A stretch of DNA of 32,231 bases from Cupriavidus basilensis. Lineage in GTDB: Bacteria > Pseudomonadota > Gammaproteobacteria > Burkholderiales > Burkholderiaceae. Location: positions 1 to 32,231 of the forward strand of contig NZ_JARJLM010000637.1 in the NCBI RefSeq assembly GCF_029335485.1. The letters are read 5' to 3'. The notes beneath the pieces are model-generated. The model saw only the letters and a program-made list of their open reading frames with translations. It ran no database searches and had not been told where the DNA came from. A program made the translations under genes and the position numbers. Each line of letters begins with the position of its first letter. The stretch's first letter is position 1. Positions 22,471-30,062 of the stretch are shown here, piece by piece.

Positions 22471-23886
22471 TCAACCCAACACCGGCGCCCCAGCCGGCAA
22501 AAACCGCCCCCGCCCTGGCGAAGGTTCCAGGTACTTCCCATCCTCCACCAGCAATTCCCCACGCGAGAAGCAGTGCACCGGCCAACCGGTGACTTCGATC
22601 CCCTCGTACGGCGTGTAATCCACCGCATGGTGAAGCGCGGCATTGGCAATCCGCACCTTCTTCTGCGGATTCCACAAAGCGATATCCGCGTCCGCGCCCA
22701 CGGCGATCGTCCCCTTTCTCGGATACAGGCCATAAAGCCGGGCCGGCCGATAGGACGTCAACTCGACGAATTGATGCAAGGAGAGCCTGCCCTTCGCAAC
22801 GCCGTCGAACAGCAACGGCAAGCGCGTCTCGATGCCGGGAACGCCATTGGGAATATGATCGAAACGCTGCGCCGCGCCGCCCGGTTTCTTGCCCTGCGGA
22901 TCGTCATAGTTAAATGGCGCATGATCCGATGAGAACACGCTGAACACCCCGTTGGCCAGTGCGCGCCAGACCGCGGCCTGGTTCTCCGGATCACGCGGCG
23001 GCGGGCTGCAGACGCACTTCGCGCCTTCATAGCCGTCGTCGCCAGTCCAGCCCATGTCCTCGGCCGTGAGATACAGATACTGCGGACAGGTCTCCGCCAG
23101 GATCGGCAGCCCCCTGCCCTGCGCCCAGCGGATCTGCTCGATCGCTTCCTTGCCGGATACATGGACGATCAGGATGGGCACATCGACCAGTTCGGCGAAG
23201 GTGATCGCGCGATGCGTGGCTTCGCGTTCCACCAGGGCAGGACGCGCCATGCCATGGAAGCGCGGCGAAATGCGCCCTTCCCCAACCAGCTTCTCGGTCA
23301 GCCACGAGATGCAGTCGGCGTTCTCGGCATGCACCATCACCAGCGCGCCGTTGCGCTTGGCCACCTCGAGCACGTCCAGCATTTCCCGGTCGGAGAGCTT
23401 GAGATCGTCGTAGGTCATATAGACCTTGAACGAGGTATAGCCCTGGCGGATCAGTTCGGGCAACTCGTTGCGCAGCACTTCGGGCGTGGGATCGGCCACG
23501 ATCAGGTGGAAGCCGTAGTCCGCCACCGCGCGGCCTTCGGCACGGCGATGGTAGTCGGCCACCGCGGCCTTGAGCGAGCCGCCCTTTTCCTGCGCCGCGA
23601 ACGGGATCACCGTGGTGGTGCCGCCGCACACGGCGGCGCGCGTGCCGGTGAAGAAATCGTCGGCCATGCGCATGCCGTCGGGCATGGGCTGGTCGAGGTG
23701 GCAATGGCCATCCACGCCGCCGGGCAGCGCCAGCAGGCCCGTTGCATCCATCTCGCGCGTGCCGCGCGGCAGGTCATGGCCCAGCACGGCGATGCGGCCA
23801 TCGCGCACGCCGATATCGCAGGTGAAGCGATCGGCGGCGGTGACCACTTCGGCGTTGCGGATGACGAGATCGAGTTCGGTGTTCAT
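22471..23886 (-). CDS. Hydantoinase/dihydropyrimidinase-family cyclic amidohydrolase
   Basis: A 471-residue amidohydrolase. The metal centre is complete: His61 and His63 (DGHCHL), carboxylated Lys154 (SFKVYMTYDD), His186 (VHAENAD), His242 (VHVSGKE) and Asp321 (SSDHAPFNYDD). The family hydrolyses cyclic amides such as dihydropyrimidines, hydantoins and cyclic imides to N-carbamoyl or half-amide products in the cytoplasm. ATG 23886 follows AAGGAG. It starts 13 bases after the upstream racemase-superfamily gene, so the two are in one operon. No N-carbamoylase lies next to it, which makes a classic hydantoin-to-amino-acid pathway doubtful and a cyclic-imide or ureide substrate worth considering. 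Confidence 0.92.
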   Translation of the reverse strand: MNTELDLVIRNAEVVTAADRFTCDIGVRDGRIAVLGHDLPRGTREMDATGLLALPGGVDGHCHLDQPMPDGMRMADDFFTGTRAAVCGGTTTVIPFAAQEKGGSLKAAVADYHRRAEGRAVADYGFHLIVADPTPEVLRNELPELIRQGYTSFKVYMTYDDLKLSDREMLDVLEVAKRNGALVMVHAENADCISWLTEKLVGEGRISPRFHGMARPALVEREATHRAITFAELVDVPILIVHVSGKEAIEQIRWAQGRGLPILAETCPQYLYLTAEDMGWTGDDGYEGAKCVCSPPPRDPENQAAVWRALANGVFSVFSSDHAPFNYDDPQGKKPGGAAQRFDHIPNGVPGIETRLPLLFDGVAKGRLSLHQFVELTSYRPARLYGLYPRKGTIAVGADADIALWNPQKKVRIANAALHHAVDYTPYEGIEVTGWPVHCFSRGELLVEDGKYLEPSPGRGRFLPAGAPVLG

Positions 23887-23899
23887 GCGCCCTGCTCCT

Positions 23900-24628
23900 T
23901 CATTCCACTTCGGCAAACAAGCGGCCCCAGCCGCGCAGCGCGCGCGTGTCCACGCCGGCCAGCCGCAGCGATTTCCATACCACGGTGGAGATGGTGTCGT
24001 AGACGGGAATGCCGGTCTCGGCTTCCAGCGCCTGCGCCAGGTGCGCCGCGCGCAGGTTGGTGCAGAACGTGGTGATGGCCGCCGGCCTGTGCTGCGCCAC
24101 TTCGCGCACCATGCGGCGGATGGTGTCTTCCTCCACCTCGGCGAAGCTGTAGTTCACGTGCAGGTCGAGATGGCGCTCGGCGGCGCAGCGGTAGCCGTTG
24201 CGCTCGTAGTTCTGCACGATGCGCTGCTGCACGTCGTCCAGGTAAGGCGTGACCAGGCCGAAGTCGCGCGCGCCGGTCTTGTCGAGGATCTCGTTGAGCG
24301 CCAGCACCGAGGTGGTGGCGGGGATGCCGGTGGCTTCGGTGATCTGGCGGCACAGCGCCTGGTCTTTCTCGAAGCCGAGCCAGCCGGAGGAGGTGCCGTT
24401 CCAGGCGATCACGTCCACGCGCGCGTCCGCCAGCAGCCTGGCGGCGCCGATGATCTTGTCCAGATCGAACTGGCCCAGCGCCTGGTCGCGCAGCGAGATC
24501 TCGGTGACGGTGAAGCGCGAGAAGTGCGCGCTGACGTTCGGCAGGCCGCTCACCATGGCGCTGGTGATGGGTTCCAGCGCGGTATTGGATGACGGCGTGA
24601 GCATGCCGAGAAGGGTGCGTTTGGTCAT
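23900..24628 (-). CDS. Maleate isomerase/arylmalonate decarboxylase-family protein
   Basis: A 242-residue member of the Asp/Glu racemase superfamily. The N-terminus RTLLGMLTPSSNTALEP is typical of the maleate isomerase/AMDase group. In maleate isomerase both active-site positions are cysteines. Here the first is Gly78 (NGTSSGW) and the second is Cys189 (TTFCTN). This glycine-plus-single-cysteine pattern is that of arylmalonate decarboxylase (Gly74/Cys188). Thr79, Ser80 and Tyr129 match its dioxyanion-hole residues by position (recalled, not aligned by software). Decarboxylation of a malonate-type acid is therefore a reasonable guess. There is no strong ribosome binding site before ATG 24628. 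It is 13 bases from the hydantoinase gene. Confidence 0.85.
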   Translation of the reverse strand: MTKRTLLGMLTPSSNTALEPITSAMVSGLPNVSAHFSRFTVTEISLRDQALGQFDLDKIIGAARLLADARVDVIAWNGTSSGWLGFEKDQALCRQITEATGIPATTSVLALNEILDKTGARDFGLVTPYLDDVQQRIVQNYERNGYRCAAERHLDLHVNYSFAEVEEDTIRRMVREVAQHRPAAITTFCTNLRAAHLAQALEAETGIPVYDTISTVVWKSLRLAGVDTRALRGWGRLFAEVE

Positions 24629-24765
24629 GGGAGTCGTGCTCTCGGGAGTTGGCGAGGCCGGCGCGCATGGTTGCGGCGAGCCGGTGCCTCGCTTTTTGTT
24701 GTCCGTTCTTTGCGGTTTTACTGTTCGGGCGCGCCGTTGAAGGCGAGGGCGGTGCCCGGCCCGGC

Positions 24766-26064
24766 TCAGACCGGCAGCTTCTTCTCGTAGTCGATCGCGG
24801 TGGAGGCGATCAGCAGGCCCACGCCGGCGGCGGCGAAGAACATCAGCGCCAGGAAGTAGGAGCCGGTGTACTGCACGATCAGGCCGACGATGATGGGCAC
24901 GGTGATGCCGCCCACATTGCCGCCCAGGTTCATCACGCCGCCCAGGAAGCCCACCTTGTTGCGGGTGCCGAGGATGGACGGGATGCACCAGTACAGGCCG
25001 CACCAGCGCAGGAAGAACAGCGTGGAGGAGAGCAGGGCCACCACCACCACCGGATCCTTCACATAGGCCACCGAGAAGATCGACACGGTGGCGACCACGG
25101 CGGCGATGCCGAACAGGGTGCGCATCACCAGGTTGGGCGCGCCGCCGGCGGCCTTCCACTTGTCGGCGATCCAGCCGCCGATCAGCTCGCCGATAAAGCC
25201 GGCGAAGAAGATGATGAAGCTGGCGCCGCCCATCTGCTTGATGTCGAAGCCATGCACCTTGTTCAGGTAGTTGGGCATCCAGGTCAGCAGGCCGTAGAAG
25301 ACGCTGTTGAAGCACATCCAGCCGATCGCCATGCACCACACCGAGCGGTACTTGAAGAAATCGAGCGAACGGCCGGACTGGTTGACCGGTTCGGCGCGGT
25401 GTTCGCTGGCTTGCGAGGCTTCTATATAGGCGGCTTCCAGTTCATTGACGCCACGGTGCTCGCGCGGGGAATTGCGCACGTAGTGCCAGGCCCACATGCC
25501 GGCCAGCACCGTGCCCACGCCGGCCACCACGAAGGCCAGGCGCCACGAGCCCAGCGCGGTGATCAGCCAGGTGATGATGATGGCGCCGAGCGCCGCGCCC
25601 AGCGGCGCGCCGCCGTCGAGCAGGGTAGCGCCGCGGCCGCGTTCGTTCTGCGTCATCCAGATGGCGTTGAGCTTGCCGCCGGCCGGGTAGATCGGCGCTT
25701 CGGCCGCACCCAGGCCGAAGCGGGTCAGCAGCAGTGCGCCGGCGCTGGTGCAGACCGCCGCCAGGGCCTGGAAGGCACCCCAGAAGATGGTGGCGGTGGC
25801 GATCACGATACGCGGCTTGTACTTGTCCGCCAGCATGCCGCCGGGGATCTGCATGACCGCGTAGGTCCAGAAGAAGCCGCTGAGGATCAGCCCCTGCATG
25901 GTGGGGCTCAGGTCGAATTCCTTGGCGATCAGCGGCATCGCCACCGAGAGCGAGGCCCGGTCGATGTAGTTGATGGCGATGAGGAACAACATCATCAGGA
26001 AAATCTTCCAGCGCACGGAGCTCTTCGTCTCCGTTAGCGCTGCGGCCCGGCTTGTCGTTTGCAT
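24766..26064 (-). CDS. MFS importer, anion:cation symporter (ACS) family
   Basis: A 432-residue transporter with 12 predicted membrane segments. The first helix region reads FLMMLFLIAINYIDRASLSVA, a hallmark of ACS-family symporters for organic acids. GGMLADKYKPR is the loop 2-3 motif, and the long central loop (about 205-240) is charged. ATG 26064 follows AAAGGAG. As the first gene of the minus-strand operon, directly behind a promoter and next to a GntR regulator, it very probably imports the substrate degraded by the following enzymes. ACS members carry carboxylates, which suggests an acidic substrate. Confidence 0.9.
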   Translation of the reverse strand: MQTTSRAAALTETKSSVRWKIFLMMLFLIAINYIDRASLSVAMPLIAKEFDLSPTMQGLILSGFFWTYAVMQIPGGMLADKYKPRIVIATATIFWGAFQALAAVCTSAGALLLTRFGLGAAEAPIYPAGGKLNAIWMTQNERGRGATLLDGGAPLGAALGAIIITWLITALGSWRLAFVVAGVGTVLAGMWAWHYVRNSPREHRGVNELEAAYIEASQASEHRAEPVNQSGRSLDFFKYRSVWCMAIGWMCFNSVFYGLLTWMPNYLNKVHGFDIKQMGGASFIIFFAGFIGELIGGWIADKWKAAGGAPNLVMRTLFGIAAVVATVSIFSVAYVKDPVVVVALLSSTLFFLRWCGLYWCIPSILGTRNKVGFLGGVMNLGGNVGGITVPIIVGLIVQYTGSYFLALMFFAAAGVGLLIASTAIDYEKKLPV

Positions 26065-26130
26065 GACGCTTGTCTCCTTTGGGGGAATGGTAGGGCGGTT
26101 TGAATAGTGTGTGTCGCGCAACTGGACCGG

Positions 26131-26173
26131 AGTATAGGATACGTAATCTGTAATTACAACTCATGTAAGTTGT
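26131..26173 (-). promoter_or_regulatory. Promoter of the catabolic operon with overlapping dyad
   Basis: On the minus strand TTGTAA (plus positions 26154-26159) and TATACT (26131-26136) are separated by exactly 17 bases, a good sigma-70 promoter about 60 bases upstream of the MFS start. A dyad, ACAACT-CATGTA-AGTTGT at 26156-26173, overlaps the -35 box and is a plausible operator for the divergent GntR regulator. This region is clearly AT-richer than its surroundings. Confidence 0.65.
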
Positions 26174-26248
26174 TGATTTTTATATATTGCGTCCGCACAA
26201 TTTTGGGATGTGTTAGCCTTCTTGTGGTGCATGTTCCCCATCCCGGTG

Positions 26249-26977
26249 ATGTCTGTGACTCAAACGCTTCCCAAATCCGCGCGCCTGCGCACCCTCGGCA
26301 TGTCGGCCGAAATCGCCGCCCGGCTGCGCACCATGATCGAAGAGGGCGAGCTGCCGCCCGGCGCGCGCATCGACGAACGCGCCTTCTGCGAGATGTTCGA
26401 TGTCTCCAAGACGCCGCTGCGCGAGGCGCTCAAGGTGCTGGTGTCCGAGGGGCTGGTGCTGCATCGGCAATACATCGGCTACCGCGTGGCGGCGCTGGAT
26501 CTCGACGAGCTGCGCGCCACCTTCGAGACGCTGCACGGGCTCGAGGCCACCGCCGGCGAACTGGCCGCGGCGCGCCTGTCCGAGGTGGCCATGGCGCGGC
26601 TGGAGCGCAAGCACCAGGCCATGCTCGACGCCCACGCCGCGGGGCGGCGCACCGAGTACTTCCGCACCAACCAGGAGATCCACCAGCTCATCATCGACGG
26701 CGCCGCCAATCCGGTGCTGGCCGGCATCTACGCCACGCTGATGAGCAAGGTCCACCGCGCGCGCGGCGCCGCCAATGCGGATATGCTGCGCTGGCAGGAG
26801 TCGTTCGAGGAGCACGAGGCCATCATGGCCGCGCTGCGCGAGCCGGGCCGCCCGCGGCTGGCGCAGGTGCTGCGCCAGCACTCCGAGAACACCGCAAAAG
26901 AAGTCCTTACCGTGGTCGCGCGGACCCTCTCCGAGCCCGCCGGCCGCACCGCCACCGAAGCCAAGGGGAAACGATGA
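26249..26977 (+). CDS. GntR-family regulator with FCD domain
   Basis: A 242-residue regulator. The winged helix-turn-helix is at about 20-85 (IDERAFCEMFDVSKTPLREALKVL, a strong GntR signature). The helical FCD ligand-binding domain follows at about 90-220, with the metal-site-like residues in FRTNQEIHQLI. FCD regulators usually respond to carboxylic acids and repress divergent catabolic genes. ATG 26249 is chosen; ATG 26231 and GTG 26210 are also in frame, and none has a clear ribosome binding site. Its stop overlaps the start of the FAH-family gene (ATGA), so the two are co-translated. It is divergent from the MFS operon. Confidence 0.9.
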   Translation: MSVTQTLPKSARLRTLGMSAEIAARLRTMIEEGELPPGARIDERAFCEMFDVSKTPLREALKVLVSEGLVLHRQYIGYRVAALDLDELRATFETLHGLEATAGELAAARLSEVAMARLERKHQAMLDAHAAGRRTEYFRTNQEIHQLIIDGAANPVLAGIYATLMSKVHRARGAANADMLRWQESFEEHEAIMAALREPGRPRLAQVLRQHSENTAKEVLTVVARTLSEPAGRTATEAKGKR

Positions 26978-27816
26978 AACTAGTACGTGTGGGTAAGCCT
27001 GGCGCCGAACGCCCGGGTCTGATCGATGCCGAGGGCCGCGTGCGCGACCTGTCCGGCGTGCTGGATGGCCTGGGGCCGCAGCAGCTGTCCGCCGAGGCGC
27101 TGGCGCGGCTGGCCCAGGTGGACCCGGCCACGCTGCCGGTGGTGCAGGCCGAGCGCTTCGGCGTACCCTGGAGCGGCATCGGCAAGATCGTGGCGATCGG
27201 CCTGAACTATGCCGACCATGCCGCCGAAGCCGGCATGCCGCTGCCGGCCGAGCCCATCGTCTTCCTCAAGGCCAACAGCTCGCTCAACGGCCCCAACGAC
27301 GACGTGATGCTGCCGCGCGGCTCCGGGAAGACCGACTGGGAGGTGGAGCTCGGCGTGGTGATCGGCAAGGTCGCCCGCGATGTGCCGCGCGACCAGGCGC
27401 TCTCCCACGTCGCCGGCTACTGCGTGGTCAACGACGTATCCGAGCGCGAATTCCAGCTCGAGCGCGGCGGCACCTGGGACAAGGGCAAGGGCTGCGACAC
27501 CTTCTGCCCGGTCGGGCCGTGGCTGGTCACGCGCGACGAAGTGGCCGACCCGCAGGCGCTGGGACTGTGGCTGGACGTCAACGGCGAACGCGTGCAGAAG
27601 GGCAGCACCGCCACCATGGTGTTCGACGTGGCCACGCTGGTGAGCTACGTCAGCCGCTTCATGACGCTGCACCCCGGCGATCTGATCTGCACCGGCACGC
27701 CGCCGGGCGTGGGCATGGGCTTCAAGCCGCCGCGCTTCCTCAAGGCGGGCGACGCCATGCGCCTGGGCATCGACGGCCTGGGCGAGCAGGGGCAGACGGT
27801 GGTGGCGTACGCCTAG
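26974..27816 (+). CDS. Fumarylacetoacetate hydrolase-family protein
   Basis: A 280-residue protein with a short N-terminal domain and the FAH catalytic domain. The metal triad is visible as Glu123 and Glu125 ([11 protein letters not shown]) and Asp154 (VVNDVSERE). Other family marks are [25 protein letters not shown] and the C-terminal [10 protein letters not shown]. Members are hydrolases, hydratases, isomerases or decarboxylases of 2-oxo or beta-dicarbonyl acids, for example fumarylpyruvate hydrolase and ureidoglycolate lyase-like proteins. Overlap with the GntR gene places it under the same control as the divergent operon. It may complete the pathway by cleaving or tautomerising an oxo-acid. 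Confidence 0.92.
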   Translation: MKLVRVGKPGAERPGLIDAEGRVRDLSGVLDGLGPQQLSAEALARLAQVDPATLPVVQAERFGVPWSGIGKIVAIGLNYADHAAEAGMPLPAEPIVFLKANSSLNGPNDDVMLPRGSGKTDWEVELGVVIGKVARDVPRDQALSHVAGYCVVNDVSEREFQLERGGTWDKGKGCDTFCPVGPWLVTRDEVADPQALGLWLDVNGERVQKGSTATMVFDVATLVSYVSRFMTLHPGDLICTGTPPGVGMGFKPPRFLKAGDAMRLGIDGLGEQGQTVVAYA

Positions 27817-27847
27817 GGCCATCTGGTCCGGTTGAACGCCAAGGGAA

Positions 27848-27875
27848 GGGCGGCCCGCGATGGGCCGCCCTTTTT
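27848..27875 (+). terminator. Strong rho-independent terminator
   Basis: GGGCGGCCC (27848-27856) and GGGCCGCCC (27862-27870) form a perfect 9-bp GC stem with a 5-base loop, followed by TTTTT (27871-27875). It ends the gntR/FAH transcript. The group II intron begins three bases after the T-run. Confidence 0.92.
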
Positions 27876-27878
27876 GCG

Positions 27879-27911
<33 letters not shown>

Positions 27912-28287
27912 CAAGTCCCTTACACACCCGGCAAGGGGAAGTGTTAGCCAGAGGCAAGGGTTCCCCGGGCGACTGGGGGTCTGAAGGAAGCCCGAGGCAA
28001 AGCGCTGGCCTGACGAACAGGAAGCGGATACGAGGCGCCGTATTGGGGTGAGGTAGCCGTAATTGCTGAAGCCCAATACTTGCACGGAACGATGCGGCGT
28101 AAATCCGACAGGCATAAGCATGAAGGTGAGTGCGTCATACCCGGGGAGATCTGCACCGCTGCCATGGTGCTACCGACGTCGAGAGGCGTCGGGATGGCGG
28201 TGCAGAAGTCAGCAGAGGCCATAGTAGGCGAGCGGTTGGCGGTGAAGGGCCGAACATGAACGAGCGCGATTAGGACGACAGACCTCG

Positions 28288-29685
28288 ATGCTTACCGACG
28301 AAGCCCAAATGCACGAACGAGTGCAGCCCACAGCGGAGGACGGCAGGCGGAACCTGCCTGGGGCCGATGGGGGTGCGGAGGCTGGCACGGCGGCTGTCGG
28401 GCAAACGAAAGCGCGGGCGCCATCGCTGATGGAGGCGGTGGTCGAGAAGGGCAACATGTGGCTGGCGTACCGGAAGGTGGTCAGCAACGGCGGCGCGGCC
28501 GGGGTGGATGCCCTGGCGGTGACGGCGTTGCGCGACTGGCTGAAGGTGCACTGGCCGAGCGTCAAGGTGGCGCTGTTGACCGGCCAATACATCCCGCAGG
28601 CGGTGCGCGCGGTGGAGATCCCCAAGCCTGCGGGCGGGGTGAGGACACTGGGCATCCCGACGGTGGTGGACCGGCTGATCCAGCAGGCGCTGCTGCAAGT
28701 TCTCCAACCGATCTTTGAGCCGGGATTCTCCGAGTCGAGCTACGGCTTCAGGCCGGGGCGCAGCGCTCAGCAGGCGGTCTTGCAGGCACAGCGGTATGTG
28801 CGGGAAGGCCGGCGCTGGGTGGTGGACATCGACCTGGAGAAGTTCTTCGACCGGGTCAACCACGACATCCTGATGTCGCGGGTGGCGCGGCAAGTGAAGG
28901 AGGTCCGGGTGCTCAAGCTGATCCGGCGGTATCTGGAAGCGGGGCTGATGCGTGGTGGGATGGTCGAGGCAAGGAGGCAAGGCACGCCGCAAGGCGGGCC
29001 GCTGTCGCCGTTGCTGTCGAATATCCTGCTGACGGATTGGGACCGTGAGCTGGAGAAGCGGGGCCTCGCGTTCTGTCGTTACGCGGACGACTGCAATGTC
29101 TATGTGCGCAGCGAGACGGCAGGGCAGCAGTTGTTGGCCGGCATGACAGCATTCCTGGAGGAGCGGCTGAAGCTGCGGGTCAATGAGGGCAAGAGCGCGT
29201 GTGCACGACCTTGGGCGCGCAAGTTCCTGGGTTACAGCCTGACAGGGCAGCGTCAGCCGCGGCTTCGTATCGCGGCGGAAAGCCTAAGCAGGCTAACGGC
29301 CCGGGTACGGGAGTTGGTGCGTCCGGGGCGAGGGGGGAGCCTGGCCCATACGATTGCAGTGCTGAATCCGGTGCTGCGCGGGTGGATCGGGTACTTCCAA
29401 TACACGGAAGCGAAAGGGGTGTTGGAGACGCTGGACGGGTGGGTGCGACGACGGCTGCGCTGCTTGCTATGGAGGCAGGCCAAGAGACGTGCTACCCGCA
29501 CTGTGATGCTGCGTCGGCAGGGATTAACGAAGGATCGCGCGTGGCATTCGGCCCGCAATGGTCATGGGCCATGGTGGAATGCGGGGGCTAGTCATATGAA
29601 CACCGCGTTCCATAAGCGCTACTTCGACGCCATGGGGCTGGTCTCGCTGCTTGATACCCAGCAGCGCCTGCAGTCTCGCTTGTGA
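28288..29685 (+). CDS. ltrA: Group II intron reverse transcriptase/maturase (intron-encoded protein)
   Basis: A 465-residue intron-encoded protein. The first 45 residues are poorly conserved. The reverse transcriptase domain follows, with PKPAGGVRTLGIPTV (RT2 region), SSYGFRPGRSAQQAV, VVDIDLEKFFDRVNHD (Asp180) and the catalytic YADD at 265-268 in FCRYADDCN. The maturase X domain occupies about 310-430. The C-terminus, from GPWWNAGASHMNTAFHKRYF, is short and has no HNH endonuclease, as usual for class C. It assists splicing and carries out retrohoming by target-primed reverse transcription. Its stop codon abuts domain V. Confidence 0.95.
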   Translation: MLTDEAQMHERVQPTAEDGRRNLPGADGGAEAGTAAVGQTKARAPSLMEAVVEKGNMWLAYRKVVSNGGAAGVDALAVTALRDWLKVHWPSVKVALLTGQYIPQAVRAVEIPKPAGGVRTLGIPTVVDRLIQQALLQVLQPIFEPGFSESSYGFRPGRSAQQAVLQAQRYVREGRRWVVDIDLEKFFDRVNHDILMSRVARQVKEVRVLKLIRRYLEAGLMRGGMVEARRQGTPQGGPLSPLLSNILLTDWDRELEKRGLAFCRYADDCNVYVRSETAGQQLLAGMTAFLEERLKLRVNEGKSACARPWARKFLGYSLTGQRQPRLRIAAESLSRLTARVRELVRPGRGGSLAHTIAVLNPVLRGWIGYFQYTEAKGVLETLDGWVRRRLRCLLWRQAKRRATRTVMLRRQGLTKDRAWHSARNGHGPWWNAGASHMNTAFHKRYFDAMGLVSLLDTQQRLQSRL

Positions 29686-29749
29686 ACCGCCGTATGCGGA
29701 ACCGCACGTACGGTGGTGTGAGAGGGCTGAGGGGGTGACCCCTCACCCT
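29686..29749 (+). ncRNA. Group II intron domains V and VI
   Basis: Domain V spans 29686-29717, with stem ACCGCCGTA/TACGGTGGT and upper stem TGCG/CGCA. The catalytic triad is CGC at 29688-29690, as in class C introns (AGC in most other classes). Domain VI is a hairpin at 29723-29749 with AGGG/CCCT and TGAGGGG/CCCCTCA. The only bulge is a C on the 5' side, with no bulged branch-point A on the 3' strand. Confidence 0.85.
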
Positions 29750-29756
29750 ACTCGAT

Positions 29757-30062
29757 TTGTGCGTCGTGTGTTTTGCGTCGTGCCGATGGCCGGGGCAAGT
29801 GCCTGGCGGGCGTCGCTTGTACCGCCAGCGATACCTGCTGCCATTCGCGCCGCGTTGAAAAGGCAGGCCCGCCATCCCCGTGCGCGGGTGGGGGTTGCCC
29901 CTGTGACCCTCGCGCGCGCAGGACCGTCCCCCGTTCGCAACAGTTGTTCCCCTGATTTCGCTACAAAGGGTTAAACCGTTTGCGCTCTGCGCCCAGCGTG
30001 AAATACTGTTTTCTATACGCTTCGAAACGCCTCGAAGACATAACGACATAACGAGTACTGCC
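29757..30062. other. 306-bp region between the intron and the amidohydrolase gene
   Basis: No gene was recognised. The left end is the 3' exon of the intron. Near the right end are an inverted repeat CTTCGA-N6-TCGAAG (30020-30037) and, directly after it, a tandem repeat ACATAACG twice (30038-30045, 30046-30053). Both sit within 45 bases of the next start codon and could be operator sites. No clear promoter boxes or ribosome binding site were found. Confidence 0.5.

Noticed and set aside
28288-29685. Reverse transcriptase as part of a retron or diversity-generating retroelement
   Set aside because: The group II 5' consensus, domain V/VI and maturase X domain identify a group IIC intron. No template/variable repeat pair or msr/msd RNA was seen.
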